From NCBI GenBank assembly GCA_030599435.1, contig JAUVNZ010000006.1, forward strand, positions 1 through 18,145: DNA of 18,145 nucleotides, read 5' to 3'. The translations under genes and the position numbers were made by a program. The DNA is from Gammaproteobacteria bacterium (GTDB lineage: Bacteria; Pseudomonadota; Gammaproteobacteria; SZUA-152). This document shows, piece by piece, positions 7,195 to 15,182 of this stretch (position 1 is its first letter; the number at the start of each line of letters is the position of its first letter). The notes below the pieces were generated by a model. The model ran no database searches, was not told the DNA's origin, and was given only the letters and a program-made list of their open reading frames with translations.

Positions 7195-9669
7195 ATGAGT
7201 TTACTCTCTGGCATTCAGGCCAACCGAGCTATTGCTACCATTCTTTCCAAGAATGGCTCAGCTACGCCTGAGGGTAAGCGAGCTCTGTTTAAACTTAAAC
7301 AAATCGGGGAGCCTGCCATCCCCAAACTAATTGAAGCATTAGGCAATGCTCAACACACAGCCACACTGGAACAATTACTTTCAAGTTTGGTCCGCAATAA
7401 TACACTAGCTATTTTTGTAACCAGTCTTGGCGATGGTGACCAACGAATTGTTGATGGTGTCACCCAAATACTAAAGCGCTCTCAAGACTTCAACCCCAAT
7501 GACTTGTTTCCCTATTTTGATGATACGGAAATTTCTAAAACATCGCTTGGCGAAATTTTGCAAGCTCATGCCAATCGTACCAACCCAAATACATTGCTAG
7601 CTCTTCTGGACACGGCGGACAGCAAAGTTCGCCCTATCCTTTATAAAGTTCTGGATAAACTGGCTAATGACGACTTGATTCCCGACCTGATACACAAACT
7701 GGATTGTGATCAACCTATGGTTCGCACCCACATTCTTCGTCTATTGTCTCGATTTGACACAAAAGAAAGTTGTGAAGGTTTGGTAAAAGGACTCAGCGAC
7801 CCAAATAAAGCTGTTCGGCAAGCTGCGCTGGATGGCCTGGCAAAGCTTAATGCAAAAGAAAATGTCGGGGATATCTGCAAATTACTTAGTGACCCCGACC
7901 TTACCGTGCAATCAGCTGCTATCGAAACTCTTGGAAAAATTCGCTCACCTGAAACAATTAAGCACCTCATCACTGTATTGCAGGACGAATCTGAGTACGT
8001 ACGGCGCGCCGCCGTGGAAGTGCTCAATGAAGTTGGTGATCATAGCGCAGTTAAAGACCTGCTTAATGCATTGCGGGACGCTGACTGGTGGGTAAAAGTA
8101 CGTGCCGCTGATGCCCTGGGATCTATCGGTGGCCCAAAAGTTTTTGATGCGGTTCTAGCGCTTATTAAAGACAAAGATGAGTTTCTACGACGCACTGCTG
8201 TGGAAATTTTAAATAGCAGCAAAGATCCTCGCGCTCTTGATCGCCTTATTGAAGCATTACGAGATGAAGATTGGTGGGTTCGCGAACGCGCTATTGATGC
8301 ACTGGCAGCCATTGGCGATCAACGTGCTGTGCCGCATCTTATTGACATGTTGACTGAAAATCCTGAGGCAGGCCAGGTAGTTATTCGAGCACTGGCGACA
8401 TTGGGGGACAAGCGAGCAATTACTCCACTAATGAAACAATTGAGCAATTCAAACAATGCATTACGTAAAGAAGCGCTCAAGGCATTGGAAGGTCTAACGG
8501 ATGAAAACAATGCTGCGGCCGTTCAGGAGGCCGCCACACAACTTATGGATATGCGTTCAGACGATGTTGGTGATGTAGCAAACAAAACTGTACGCAGCCT
8601 TGTCATGCGCTTTGGTGACCAAACAGATAATAACTCAAATACCAATGACTCTGCCTCCCCCACAACGACCTCCGTAAATTTACAAATGCCCATAGAGGAT
8701 CTACCTACACAGACGATTGAAAATAAACCAGCTAGTTCTGAATCTGGCAGCAATAAACTCTCTGAAAATAAATCCGACCAAACTCAAACAATGGCGGCAG
8801 GATTTATCGATCCTGCTCAACTCACCCCTAACACTATCCTTGCAGATCGTTACCACGTTATCCGAAAAGTCGGTGAAGGTGCATTTGGTGTTGTATGGCT
8901 TGTTGAAGACGTGATGGTAAGTGACAAATTCATTCTTAAATTTCTTAAGCCCCACGTAGCAGCTGATCATAATATGATTGAACGTTTTACCCATGAATTA
9001 CGTTATGCGCGAAAAATTACCCATGAAAATGTTATCCGAATTTATGATTTGATCACCATTGGTAAATCCTATGCTATCTCAATGGAATACTTTCCTAGCC
9101 ACTCTCTTGCTGACGAAATTCGTCGCAACAAAGGGAAGAATTTTGATATTCAGCGCAGCATAGAATTAGTGAGTAGCATATGCCGTGGCATGGCACCTGC
9201 ACAGTTAGCTGGTGTCGTACATCGAGACCTTAAACCTGCCAATATACTTATCAACGATGATGATTTGGTAAAAATAGTTGACTTTAGTCTTGCTGCTGCA
9301 GCACGTAAAGCTGACTCGCGACTTACCAAAAGTGGGATTCTTGTTGGCACCCCCACTTATATGGCACCTGAGCAAGTACGTGGAAAAACTATCGACTCAC
9401 GCACCGACATCTACACACTTGGTATTATCATGTATGAAATGCTTGTGGGTGAAGCACCATATATAGGTGATGAATCCATGGCTATTCTTTTTCAACATGT
9501 TGAAGGTGACCCAACTCCGCCCCGTGAAGTGAATCCCGATATTCCGAAAGCTATGGAAAAAATTATCCTCAAAGCTATGGCTGTTGATCCTGAAAAACGA
9601 TTCCAGACTTTTGATGAACTACGTGTAAAGCTTGAAAAAGTCGCCCGTAGTTTAAAAAAAGGATCGTGA
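7195..9669 (+). CDS. HEAT-repeat / serine-threonine protein kinase fusion
   Basis: This 824-residue protein is apparently cytosolic (no membrane segment). Residues about 138-446 form nine HEAT/PBS-like helical repeats. Their start positions are 138, 169, 200, 231, 262, 293, 324, 355 and 386, a spacing of 31, with a last unit at 416. A polar, Asn/Ser/Thr-rich linker (about 475-540) follows, then a Hanks-type kinase (about 552-815). The kinase has GEGAFGVV (560-567), Lys582, HRDLKPANIL (676-685), DFSLA in place of DFG-LA (696-700), GTPTYMAPEQ (719-728), and DIYTLG with Asp739. All catalytic residues are present except the DFG glycine, which is Ser698. The start has only a weak ribosome-binding site and a small inverted repeat AGCAT/ATGCT (7173-7191) just before it. 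The next gene begins four bases after the stop. The HEAT part probably binds protein partners and the kinase phosphorylates them; the targets are inferred to be operon products. Confidence 0.93.
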   Translation: MSLLSGIQANRAIATILSKNGSATPEGKRALFKLKQIGEPAIPKLIEALGNAQHTATLEQLLSSLVRNNTLAIFVTSLGDGDQRIVDGVTQILKRSQDFNPNDLFPYFDDTEISKTSLGEILQAHANRTNPNTLLALLDTADSKVRPILYKVLDKLANDDLIPDLIHKLDCDQPMVRTHILRLLSRFDTKESCEGLVKGLSDPNKAVRQAALDGLAKLNAKENVGDICKLLSDPDLTVQSAAIETLGKIRSPETIKHLITVLQDESEYVRRAAVEVLNEVGDHSAVKDLLNALRDADWWVKVRAADALGSIGGPKVFDAVLALIKDKDEFLRRTAVEILNSSKDPRALDRLIEALRDEDWWVRERAIDALAAIGDQRAVPHLIDMLTENPEAGQVVIRALATLGDKRAITPLMKQLSNSNNALRKEALKALEGLTDENNAAAVQEAATQLMDMRSDDVGDVANKTVRSLVMRFGDQTDNNSNTNDSASPTTTSVNLQMPIEDLPTQTIENKPASSESGSNKLSENKSDQTQTMAAGFIDPAQLTPNTILADRYHVIRKVGEGAFGVVWLVEDVMVSDKFILKFLKPHVAADHNMIERFTHELRYARKITHENVIRIYDLITIGKSYAISMEYFPSHSLADEIRRNKGKNFDIQRSIELVSSICRGMAPAQLAGVVHRDLKPANILINDDDLVKIVDFSLAAAARKADSRLTKSGILVGTPTYMAPEQVRGKTIDSRTDIYTLGIIMYEMLVGEAPYIGDESMAILFQHVEGDPTPPREVNPDIPKAMEKIILKAMAVDPEKRFQTFDELRVKLEKVARSLKKGS
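7978..8349 (+). repeat. Tandem 62-residue super-repeat within the HEAT array
   Basis: Codons for residues 262-323 and 324-385 form two successive 62-residue units, each of two HEAT repeats. Both units carry the alternation (E/D)-x-(Y/F)-(V/L)-R-R-x-A-V-E-(V/I)-L, followed 31 residues later by LRD-x-DWWV-x-x-R-A-x-DAL. The Trp pairs fall at 298-299 and 360-361. This indicates internal duplication of a two-repeat block. Confidence 0.7.
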
Positions 9670-9673
9670 ACTA

Positions 9674-10768
9674 ATGGCAAGAGTGGATGCATTTCTCAAG
9701 TTAGGTCGAGATCAGGGATGTACTGATGTTCATCTTGCGGTGGGCTTACCGCCTTTACTTCGTAACCTCGGTGAATTGTCTCCGATTAAATATCGGGACC
9801 TTACTGAACAGGAACTCGACAGTCTAATATTTGAAATATTGACCAACAAGCAAACCGAATCATTCCGAGCTGGACATGATCTGGATTTCGCCTACGAAAG
9901 CGATGAAGTAGGTCGTTTTCGAGTCAGTTTATACCGAAAAACTACTGGCATAGGCGCAGCATTTCGGCTTGTTTCATCTAAAATACCTACGCTGGAAGAA
10001 TTAGGTCTTCCTCCCATAGTGTCTAAATTCCTCGATATACACCAGGGATTGATTTTGGTCACAGGATCAACCGGCACTGGAAAGTCCACTACCCTCGCCT
10101 CGATGCTGGATTTGCTTAATCGAAATCGCCGATTAAACATTATTACACTTGAAGACCCCATCGAACACATACACAAAAGCGAAATGTCGCTAGTAGTCCA
10201 ACGAGAAGTAGGTACACATGTTGATAGTTTTGCAACTGGTTTAAGAGCAGCCCTACGTGAGGATCCCGATGTTATTCTTGTGGGTGAACTGCGTGACCCT
10301 GAAACAGTAATGATGGCGATGACTGCTGCAGAAACAGGGCATCTGGTTTTAGGGACCTTGCACACAACTTCCGCTACCAAAACACTCGATCGAATTATTG
10401 ATGCCACACCAACTGAACTCAAGGCGCAAGCCACAAATTTCCTTGCCCAACACTTGCACGGTGTAATTAGTCAAAAACTGGTAAAAAGTGCGGATGGCCG
10501 TAGTCGAAAAGCAATCATTGAGATTTTTATCAATACTCCTGCAATCGGTAATCTTATAAATACTGGTAAAATCTTCCAGATCCCCTCTATATTACAGACA
10601 GGACGTGACAAAGGAATGCAGCTCATGGACCAAGCTCTTCTTGAAGCTCTGAACAATAAGGAAATCGATCCTGATGATGCATACATCCATGCTACCGATA
10701 AAAAACAATTTCAACGTTTTGTCACAGACCCTGATCTTCTTCCTCAAGTTGATCTGGCCGTCAGTTAA
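9674..10768 (+). CDS. PilT/PilU-type hexameric ATPase, first paralogue
   Basis: This 364-residue secretion-superfamily ATPase of the pilus-retraction class has an N-terminal PAS-like domain (about 1-110) and a RecA-like domain. Motifs are Walker A GSTGTGKST (131-139), the Asp box TLEDPIEH (158-165), the Walker B region DPDVILVGELRD (197-208, catalytic Glu205) and the His box GTLHTTSA (227-234, His230). In PilT the C-terminal AIRNLIRE motif is needed for retraction; here the same position reads AIGNLINT (290-297), so this is a divergent PilT or PilU-like protein. It starts four bases after the kinase stop, so translation is probably coupled. The following gene encodes a collinear paralogue of identical length. 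No other pilus assembly genes are in the window. The motor is presumably cytoplasmic, docked on an inner-membrane PilC-type platform encoded elsewhere. Confidence 0.9.
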   Translation: MARVDAFLKLGRDQGCTDVHLAVGLPPLLRNLGELSPIKYRDLTEQELDSLIFEILTNKQTESFRAGHDLDFAYESDEVGRFRVSLYRKTTGIGAAFRLVSSKIPTLEELGLPPIVSKFLDIHQGLILVTGSTGTGKSTTLASMLDLLNRNRRLNIITLEDPIEHIHKSEMSLVVQREVGTHVDSFATGLRAALREDPDVILVGELRDPETVMMAMTAAETGHLVLGTLHTTSATKTLDRIIDATPTELKAQATNFLAQHLHGVISQKLVKSADGRSRKAIIEIFINTPAIGNLINTGKIFQIPSILQTGRDKGMQLMDQALLEALNNKEIDPDDAYIHATDKKQFQRFVTDPDLLPQVDLAVS

Positions 10769-10791
10769 TTCAGTATGAGAGACATGTTCCC

Positions 10792-11886
10792 ATGAACCGT
10801 GTAGATGCCTTTTTAGAATTGCTGATAAAACAGGAAGGGTCTGACTTGCATCTTGTTTCAAGTAATCCACCACGTATACGACTGTACGGTGAAATACATC
10901 CGGTCAAATATCGTGAACTCACCGAAGATGAAACCAAAGACCTGTTATTTGAAATCATGTCTGACCGAGTGCGCACCATTTTTGAAGAAAAAGGTTGTGT
11001 CGACTTTGGCTACGAATTAACTGGTATTTCTCGATTTCGAGTCAATGCATTTCGTCACCTTTATGGTATAGGTGCTGTATTTAGATCTATTCCTGAGAAA
11101 ATAGTCTCTCTGGATGAACTATTAATGCCCCCGGTTCTTAAAACCTTATCAAGGCAACGAAAAGGATTAATACTCGTTTCGGGACCTACGGGCTCGGGAA
11201 AATCAACTACACTCTCCGCGATGATTGATTGTATCAACACTGAACGTAAAGGACATATCATCACCATTGAAGACCCTGTGGAACATGTGCATAAACACGT
11301 GGGCTGCTTGATCAGTCAACGCGAAGTGGGTGATCATACCGACAGTTTTGCATCCGCCCTTCGATCTGCACTACGTGAGGATCCAGATGTTATCCTAGTT
11401 GGTGAAATGCGAGACCTGGAAACTATTAGTCTGGCTGTCACCGCTGCTGAAATGGGGATACTTATTCTTGGTACTTTGCATACGAATGGTGCCGCAGCTG
11501 CTATAGACCGAGTCATCAACGTCTTCCCACCTGGTGAGGAACCCTACATTCGATCAATGTTATCAACATCACTATGTGGTGTAATCTCGCAGCAATTGGT
11601 AAAAACAGCTGATAACAGAGGTCGGCTTGCAGCAGTGGAAATTCTGATTAATAATTCAGCAACATCTAACATAATCCGTGAAGGAAAAACGGAACAACTC
11701 GAAACCATAATCCAGGGTGGCGCATTACAAGGCATGCAAAGCATCGACATGGCTTTACGCCGTCTACTTGACGAAAAACTGATCACTGGTGAAGAAGCGT
11801 ACAGAAAGGCTCGGCTGAAAAATAATTTTGAACAATACAGAGAACAAGATGAGTCACCTAACTCGACAATCTCTACTTTCCAGTAG
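10792..11886 (+). CDS. PilT/PilU-type hexameric ATPase, second paralogue
   Basis: This is also 364 residues and in the same register as its neighbour: Walker A GPTGSGKST (131-139), Asp box TIEDPVEH (158-165), DPDVILVGEMRD (197-208, Glu205) and His box GTLHTNGA (227-234, His230) fall at the same residue numbers. The two also share the opening (A/N)RVDAFL and KYR-(D/E)-LTE near residue 40. This copy looks closer to PilT in the segment ATSNIIRE (290-297), matching AIRNLIRE at the last Arg-Glu, and in IIQGGALQGMQSIDMAL. The C-terminal tail (about 345-364) is polar and ends in a Ser/Thr-rich stretch that could be a phosphorylation target. It lies 23 bases after the first paralogue and 41 bases before the FHA gene. 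It probably works with the first paralogue as a PilT/PilU-like pair; which process it drives is inferred. Confidence 0.9.
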   Translation: MNRVDAFLELLIKQEGSDLHLVSSNPPRIRLYGEIHPVKYRELTEDETKDLLFEIMSDRVRTIFEEKGCVDFGYELTGISRFRVNAFRHLYGIGAVFRSIPEKIVSLDELLMPPVLKTLSRQRKGLILVSGPTGSGKSTTLSAMIDCINTERKGHIITIEDPVEHVHKHVGCLISQREVGDHTDSFASALRSALREDPDVILVGEMRDLETISLAVTAAEMGILILGTLHTNGAAAAIDRVINVFPPGEEPYIRSMLSTSLCGVISQQLVKTADNRGRLAAVEILINNSATSNIIREGKTEQLETIIQGGALQGMQSIDMALRRLLDEKLITGEEAYRKARLKNNFEQYREQDESPNSTISTFQ

Positions 11887-11927
11887 ACTAACTTCAAAAC
11901 AATCAATTTTGAGCAGGCAAATCCAAC

Positions 11928-12608
11928 ATGCAGTCTAAATTAATACTGACACTGGATGGCGAAATAATTAACGAATATTCGCTAAAAGATAAAACCGTTA
12001 GCATAGGCCGCAAACATGGTAACGATATCCAGCTTAATGATTTAACCATCAGTGGTCGTCATACACTTATTGCTCCCACTGCAGACAATCATTACGCCAT
12101 TGAAGATCTTGCTAGCACCAATGGGACTCTTGTAAATGGTATCCATATCGATAATACAACACTTAAACATGGCGACATTATTCAGGTTGGCCATCACCAG
12201 TTCACTTTTTTGAGTGAAGGTGAGGAAAAATATGAGCCAACAATGTTTATCAAAGCTGAGATGGATGAAACTCAAATGGTGTTACCGGAGTGGGAATCAC
12301 GCGCTGAAGCCATACAAGGCCAACCTTTAGCAGGTTTACGTACAATAAATGGCCCACTTCCCAGGACAGTCATGGAACTTAGAAAGGCATTCAGCACTGT
12401 AGGATTTCAGGGGAAAAAACTTGCGCTAATAAGCCGTGGACTAGATGGCTATACAATTAACGAGATTTTTGAAAAAAATAAAAACAGACGAGGAACAGAC
12501 CATCCGTTGATAAACGGTGAAGCAATATCAGCAAAGCCTGTTGATCTTAAGTCTGGAGATATTATAAACATTGCGGGTTTCGAAGTAGAGTTCTACAACA
12601 TACACTAA
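11928..12608 (+). CDS. FHA-domain protein with a degenerate second FHA-like half
   Basis: This 226-residue soluble protein carries an N-terminal forkhead-associated domain (about 1-96), the phosphothreonine-binding module. Its key residues are intact: SIGR with Arg28, SGRH with Ser42 and His45, and STNGTLVNG with Asn65 and Asn70. A linker (about 97-160) contains PTMF and DETQM. The C-terminal part (about 163-226) looks like a second FHA fold that kept the end (LINGEAI, then LKSGDIINIAGFEVEFYNI) but lost the Arg and Ser-x-x-His binding residues. This would be the phospho-reader of the cassette, binding phosphothreonine on the kinase, an ATPase or the first-gene product. It is the last gene of the rightward operon; the stop lies 49 bases from the convergent motD stop. 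Confidence 0.88.
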   Translation: MQSKLILTLDGEIINEYSLKDKTVSIGRKHGNDIQLNDLTISGRHTLIAPTADNHYAIEDLASTNGTLVNGIHIDNTTLKHGDIIQVGHHQFTFLSEGEEKYEPTMFIKAEMDETQMVLPEWESRAEAIQGQPLAGLRTINGPLPRTVMELRKAFSTVGFQGKKLALISRGLDGYTINEIFEKNKNRRGTDHPLINGEAISAKPVDLKSGDIINIAGFEVEFYNIH

Positions 12609-12618
12609 ACCACAAAAA

Positions 12619-12656
12619 GATACTTCACTATCCTATATTCTACGAAGAGATAGAAT
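12619..12656. terminator. Weak bidirectional terminator between the FHA gene and motD
   Basis: The short gap between the convergent genes holds two small inverted repeats: GATA-cttcac-TATC (12619-12632), flanked by a run of A that becomes a T run on the minus strand, and ATTCTA-cgaagaga-TAGAAT (12637-12656), which runs into the palindrome TAGAATTCTA (12651-12660). The stems are short and AT-rich, so the call is weak. Confidence 0.3.
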
Positions 12657-12657
12657 T

Positions 12658-13464
12658 CTACCTGCTTTCATTTGGTTCTGCCGCAAATGAACTTGATAAT
12701 ATGATTATTTTAACCCTTCGGTTTTTACTTCTACCCTGTGATGTTGAATTAGACACCAATGGTTTAAATTCACCATACCCTACTGCAGACATTCTTTCTG
12801 GATCTACACCATGCCTGGACAGTAATCGGACAACACTAGCTGCGCGGGAGGCAGACAATTCCCAGTTTGATGGAAATTCATTAGTTGATATCGGAAGGTT
12901 ATCAGTAAACCCCTCTACCTGTATCTGATTTTCATATTGATTAAGCACTTCAGAGAGTTCTTTTAATAGCGGACGTGATTCATCAGAAAGATACGAGCTT
13001 CCGCTAGTGAATAGAATGCTTGATTTGATTTCTACCTCAATCCATAAATCATTTTTCTTGACATGAACCAGGTCTTTATTGATTAGTAATGACAGGCTGT
13101 TCTCTACGCGTGCCGCTAATCTGTTTAATGAAGTTTTTGCTTTTTCATTGGCCAGCATGCCCGCCCAATTCTTTGGATAATTGTTCTTTAATAGAACGTG
13201 GGGTTGTCTATTAATTGTTATATCATGCTCAATAATTGGTGGTTTCAGTGGACTCTCCAATTGAACAGATAAACCATCTTGCGGTTTCTCAAATGCCGAA
13301 GATATGGAATCAGATAAAACTCGGTACTTTCCTTCATTTACGGATGATATTGAATACATAACAACAAAAAAAGCAAATAACAGGGTAATGAAATCGGCGT
13401 ATGAAACTAACCAACGATCATTTTTTTCAGGCACTTCTTCTTTATATTTTCTTCGCCTGCTCAT
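12658..13464 (-). CDS. motD: Flagellar stator protein MotD (MotB family)
   Basis: This peptidoglycan-anchored subunit of the proton-type stator has about 268 residues. It has a short basic cytoplasmic N-terminus (MSRRRKYKEE), one membrane helix with the proton-carrying Asp in SYADFITLLFAFFVVMYS (Asp24 from this start), a plug/linker region, and an OmpA-like domain with VEGFTDNLPI and NWELSASRAASVVRLL near 190-260. The sequence SVNEGKYRVLSDS after the helix is typical of Pseudomonas MotD rather than MotB. A GTG at 13476 would add four residues. I prefer the ATG at 13464 because MSRRR is the usual family start. It follows motC by 38 bases and is probably co-transcribed with it. No terminator of quality follows. 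Confidence 0.92.
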   Translation of the reverse strand: MSRRRKYKEEVPEKNDRWLVSYADFITLLFAFFVVMYSISSVNEGKYRVLSDSISSAFEKPQDGLSVQLESPLKPPIIEHDITINRQPHVLLKNNYPKNWAGMLANEKAKTSLNRLAARVENSLSLLINKDLVHVKKNDLWIEVEIKSSILFTSGSSYLSDESRPLLKELSEVLNQYENQIQVEGFTDNLPISTNEFPSNWELSASRAASVVRLLSRHGVDPERMSAVGYGEFKPLVSNSTSQGRSKNRRVKIIILSSSFAAEPNESR

Positions 13465-13502
13465 AATTCTTTTCACTATATATCAATAAATATATTTACG
13501 TA

Positions 13503-14243
13503 TCAACTAACAAAACCACGTATCTTTGTCTCAATATTACGAGGGTTCTCCCCTTCGGCAATTGATATGACACCTTCAATAACCATTTCATGTAATTGTG
13601 CCTGCGCATGAACAATTGCTTTCAGTTTCGAGGCAACCGGTAATAAGAATAAGTTTGCCAGCCCAACGCCATATATAGTCGCTACAAAGGCAGTCGCAAT
13701 TCCAGTACCTAATTTTGACGGATCTGCCAGATTCTGCATGACATGAATCAAACCCATCACTGCGCCCAAAATTCCAATTGTTGGACTATACCCACCCATG
13801 GATTCGAAAACCTTTGCAGCCTGCATTCCATGATGTTCTTTTGCGTCAAGCTCAACTTCCATTACTCTACGAATAACTTCTGGCTCACTTCCATCAACCA
13901 ATAATTGCAATCCTTTCTGAGCAAATCTGTCATTTTCAGTCTCCGCAATATCTTCTAGACCTAACAGTCCTTCTTTACGTGCAATGTTGCTCCACTCAAG
14001 AATCTTGTTGATAAACTCGTCATTGTCATACTTTGGAGGAGAAATGGCCCAGGTTGCCATTTTTAGAGAGCTCATAAACACATTAAGTGGTGACTGCAGC
14101 ATTACTGCACCCACAGTACCACCTACTACTATTAAACATGCTGGCCCGTTAATTAAAGTAGTTACTTGACCACCCTCAAGAAATTGGCCACCAAGAATGG
14201 CGCCAACTCCTATAACAAGACCAATAAAACTAAGTATATCCAT
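13503..14243 (-). CDS. motC: Flagellar stator protein MotC (MotA/PomA family)
   Basis: This inner-membrane stator subunit of 246 residues forms the ion channel with MotD and pushes on the rotor. It has four predicted membrane segments: near residues 3-20, 30-50, 150-170 and 180-200. The conserved Pro-containing segment GGYSPTIGILGAVMGLIHVM precedes the LADPSKLGTGIATAFVATIYG motif of the MotA family. The large cytoplasmic loop with RKEGLLGLEDI contains the charged residues that contact FliG in homologues. The start is the ATG at 14243 (MDILSFIG); a TTG one codon earlier is less likely. A terminator separates it from fliA and it has its own promoter, so the stator pair is expressed independently. 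The che genes that usually precede motC in Pseudomonas are absent. Confidence 0.93.
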   Translation of the reverse strand: MDILSFIGLVIGVGAILGGQFLEGGQVTTLINGPACLIVVGGTVGAVMLQSPLNVFMSSLKMATWAISPPKYDNDEFINKILEWSNIARKEGLLGLEDIAETENDRFAQKGLQLLVDGSEPEVIRRVMEVELDAKEHHGMQAAKVFESMGGYSPTIGILGAVMGLIHVMQNLADPSKLGTGIATAFVATIYGVGLANLFLLPVASKLKAIVHAQAQLHEMVIEGVISIAEGENPRNIETKIRGFVS

Positions 14244-14254
14244 CAAATAACACC

Positions 14255-14283
14255 GTTATATCCGAACTTCTCATTACAGTTAA
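14255..14283 (-). promoter_or_regulatory. Sigma70-like promoter of motC-motD
   Basis: On the minus strand, TTAACT (14278-14283) is followed after exactly 17 bases by TATAAC (14255-14260). These give four and five of six consensus matches. Transcription would start about 5-8 bases before the ATG at 14243, a very short leader. I found no sigma28 (TAAA-N15-GCCGATAA type) or sigma54 motif here, although stator genes are often FliA-dependent. Confidence 0.45.
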
Positions 14284-14330
14284 CGTAATACATACGTTGG
14301 CTAAACTAATTCAATAATACATTTCTCAAG

Positions 14331-14358
14331 GCAAATAAAAGTGGCTGTGAAAGCCACT
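14331..14358 (-). terminator. Rho-independent terminator of fleN-fliA
   Basis: A perfect seven-base-pair stem AGTGGCT/AGCCACT (14340-14346 and 14352-14358) with a five-base loop is followed on the minus strand by TTTATTTG. It lies about 80 bases past the fliA stop and before motC, so it closes the fleN-fliA unit. The plus-strand flank is also T-rich, so weak bidirectional action is possible. Confidence 0.75.
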
Positions 14359-14438
14359 GTTATTTTCTGGTACTTTCTCTATCATTAATAAACGTTTACC
14401 AAATTAAATTAATGAACTTGTAATATTTAAGTCGTTTA

Positions 14439-15182
14439 TTAATCAGAATTTATCCATTCTGTCATTCTAGATTGAAGACGAATCGCAGCTTGACTGTGAA
14501 TCTGACATACACGTGATTCACTTACTCCGAGGATGGACCCTATTTCACGAAGGTTTAATTCTTCATCGTAATATAAAGTCATCACTAGTCGTTCACGTTC
14601 AGGCAGACCTGCGATAGCATCTGCTAAACTTTGCTTGAAATCTTCCGACTGAAGCCCTTCTAACGGCCCTTTGACACGTGGTGTAAATGCTTCTGCCCCA
14701 CCATGAGATTCTACGTCCAGTTCATCGTAACTAAATACACGGTGCCCACTGGATTCCTGTAAAAGACGGTGATAGTCCTCAAGAGAAACATCAAGTCCTT
14801 TAGCTATTTCCTGATCACGTGCATCACGCCCTGTATCATTTTCAATTTTTCTTACAACCTCTGCTACCATTCTTGCTTTTCGATGAACAGAACGAGGTGC
14901 CCAATCGTTCTTGCGTATTTCGTCAAGCATTGCTCCACGAATACGAATTCTTGCATAAGTCTGGAAACTAGCACCTTGTGTAGCATCATAATTACGAAGT
15001 GCTTCCAGCAAGCCAATCATTCCAGCCTGTACCAGGTCGTCCTGTTGCACGCTAGGTGGCAATCGTGACATAAGATGATAAGCAATACGCTTTACTAACG
15101 GCGTATGATGAATTACCAGGGCGTTGTAGTCTTGCGTTTGATCAAAAGCGTTAGCTTCTGCGCACATAACAGCTCCACTCAT
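14439..15182 (-). CDS. fliA: RNA polymerase sigma factor FliA (sigma28)
   Basis: This is the flagellar sigma factor, 247 residues, close to the 239 of E. coli FliA. Region 2 covers about 25-95, with [17 protein letters not shown] and [18 protein letters not shown] followed by the WAPRS motif. Region 3 is about 105-180. Region 4 is about 190-245, with [19 protein letters not shown] and the helix-turn-helix [20 protein letters not shown]. The frame is open further upstream to 15275, but that extension lies inside fleN. The ATG at 15182 gives the normal N-terminus, has AGGAG upstream, and overlaps the fleN stop as ATGA, which indicates translational coupling. FliA directs late flagellar and chemotaxis genes, none of which are seen nearby. 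Confidence 0.95.
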   Translation of the reverse strand: MSGAVMCAEANAFDQTQDYNALVIHHTPLVKRIAYHLMSRLPPSVQQDDLVQAGMIGLLEALRNYDATQGASFQTYARIRIRGAMLDEIRKNDWAPRSVHRKARMVAEVVRKIENDTGRDARDQEIAKGLDVSLEDYHRLLQESSGHRVFSYDELDVESHGGAEAFTPRVKGPLEGLQSEDFKQSLADAIAGLPERERLVMTLYYDEELNLREIGSILGVSESRVCQIHSQAAIRLQSRMTEWINSD

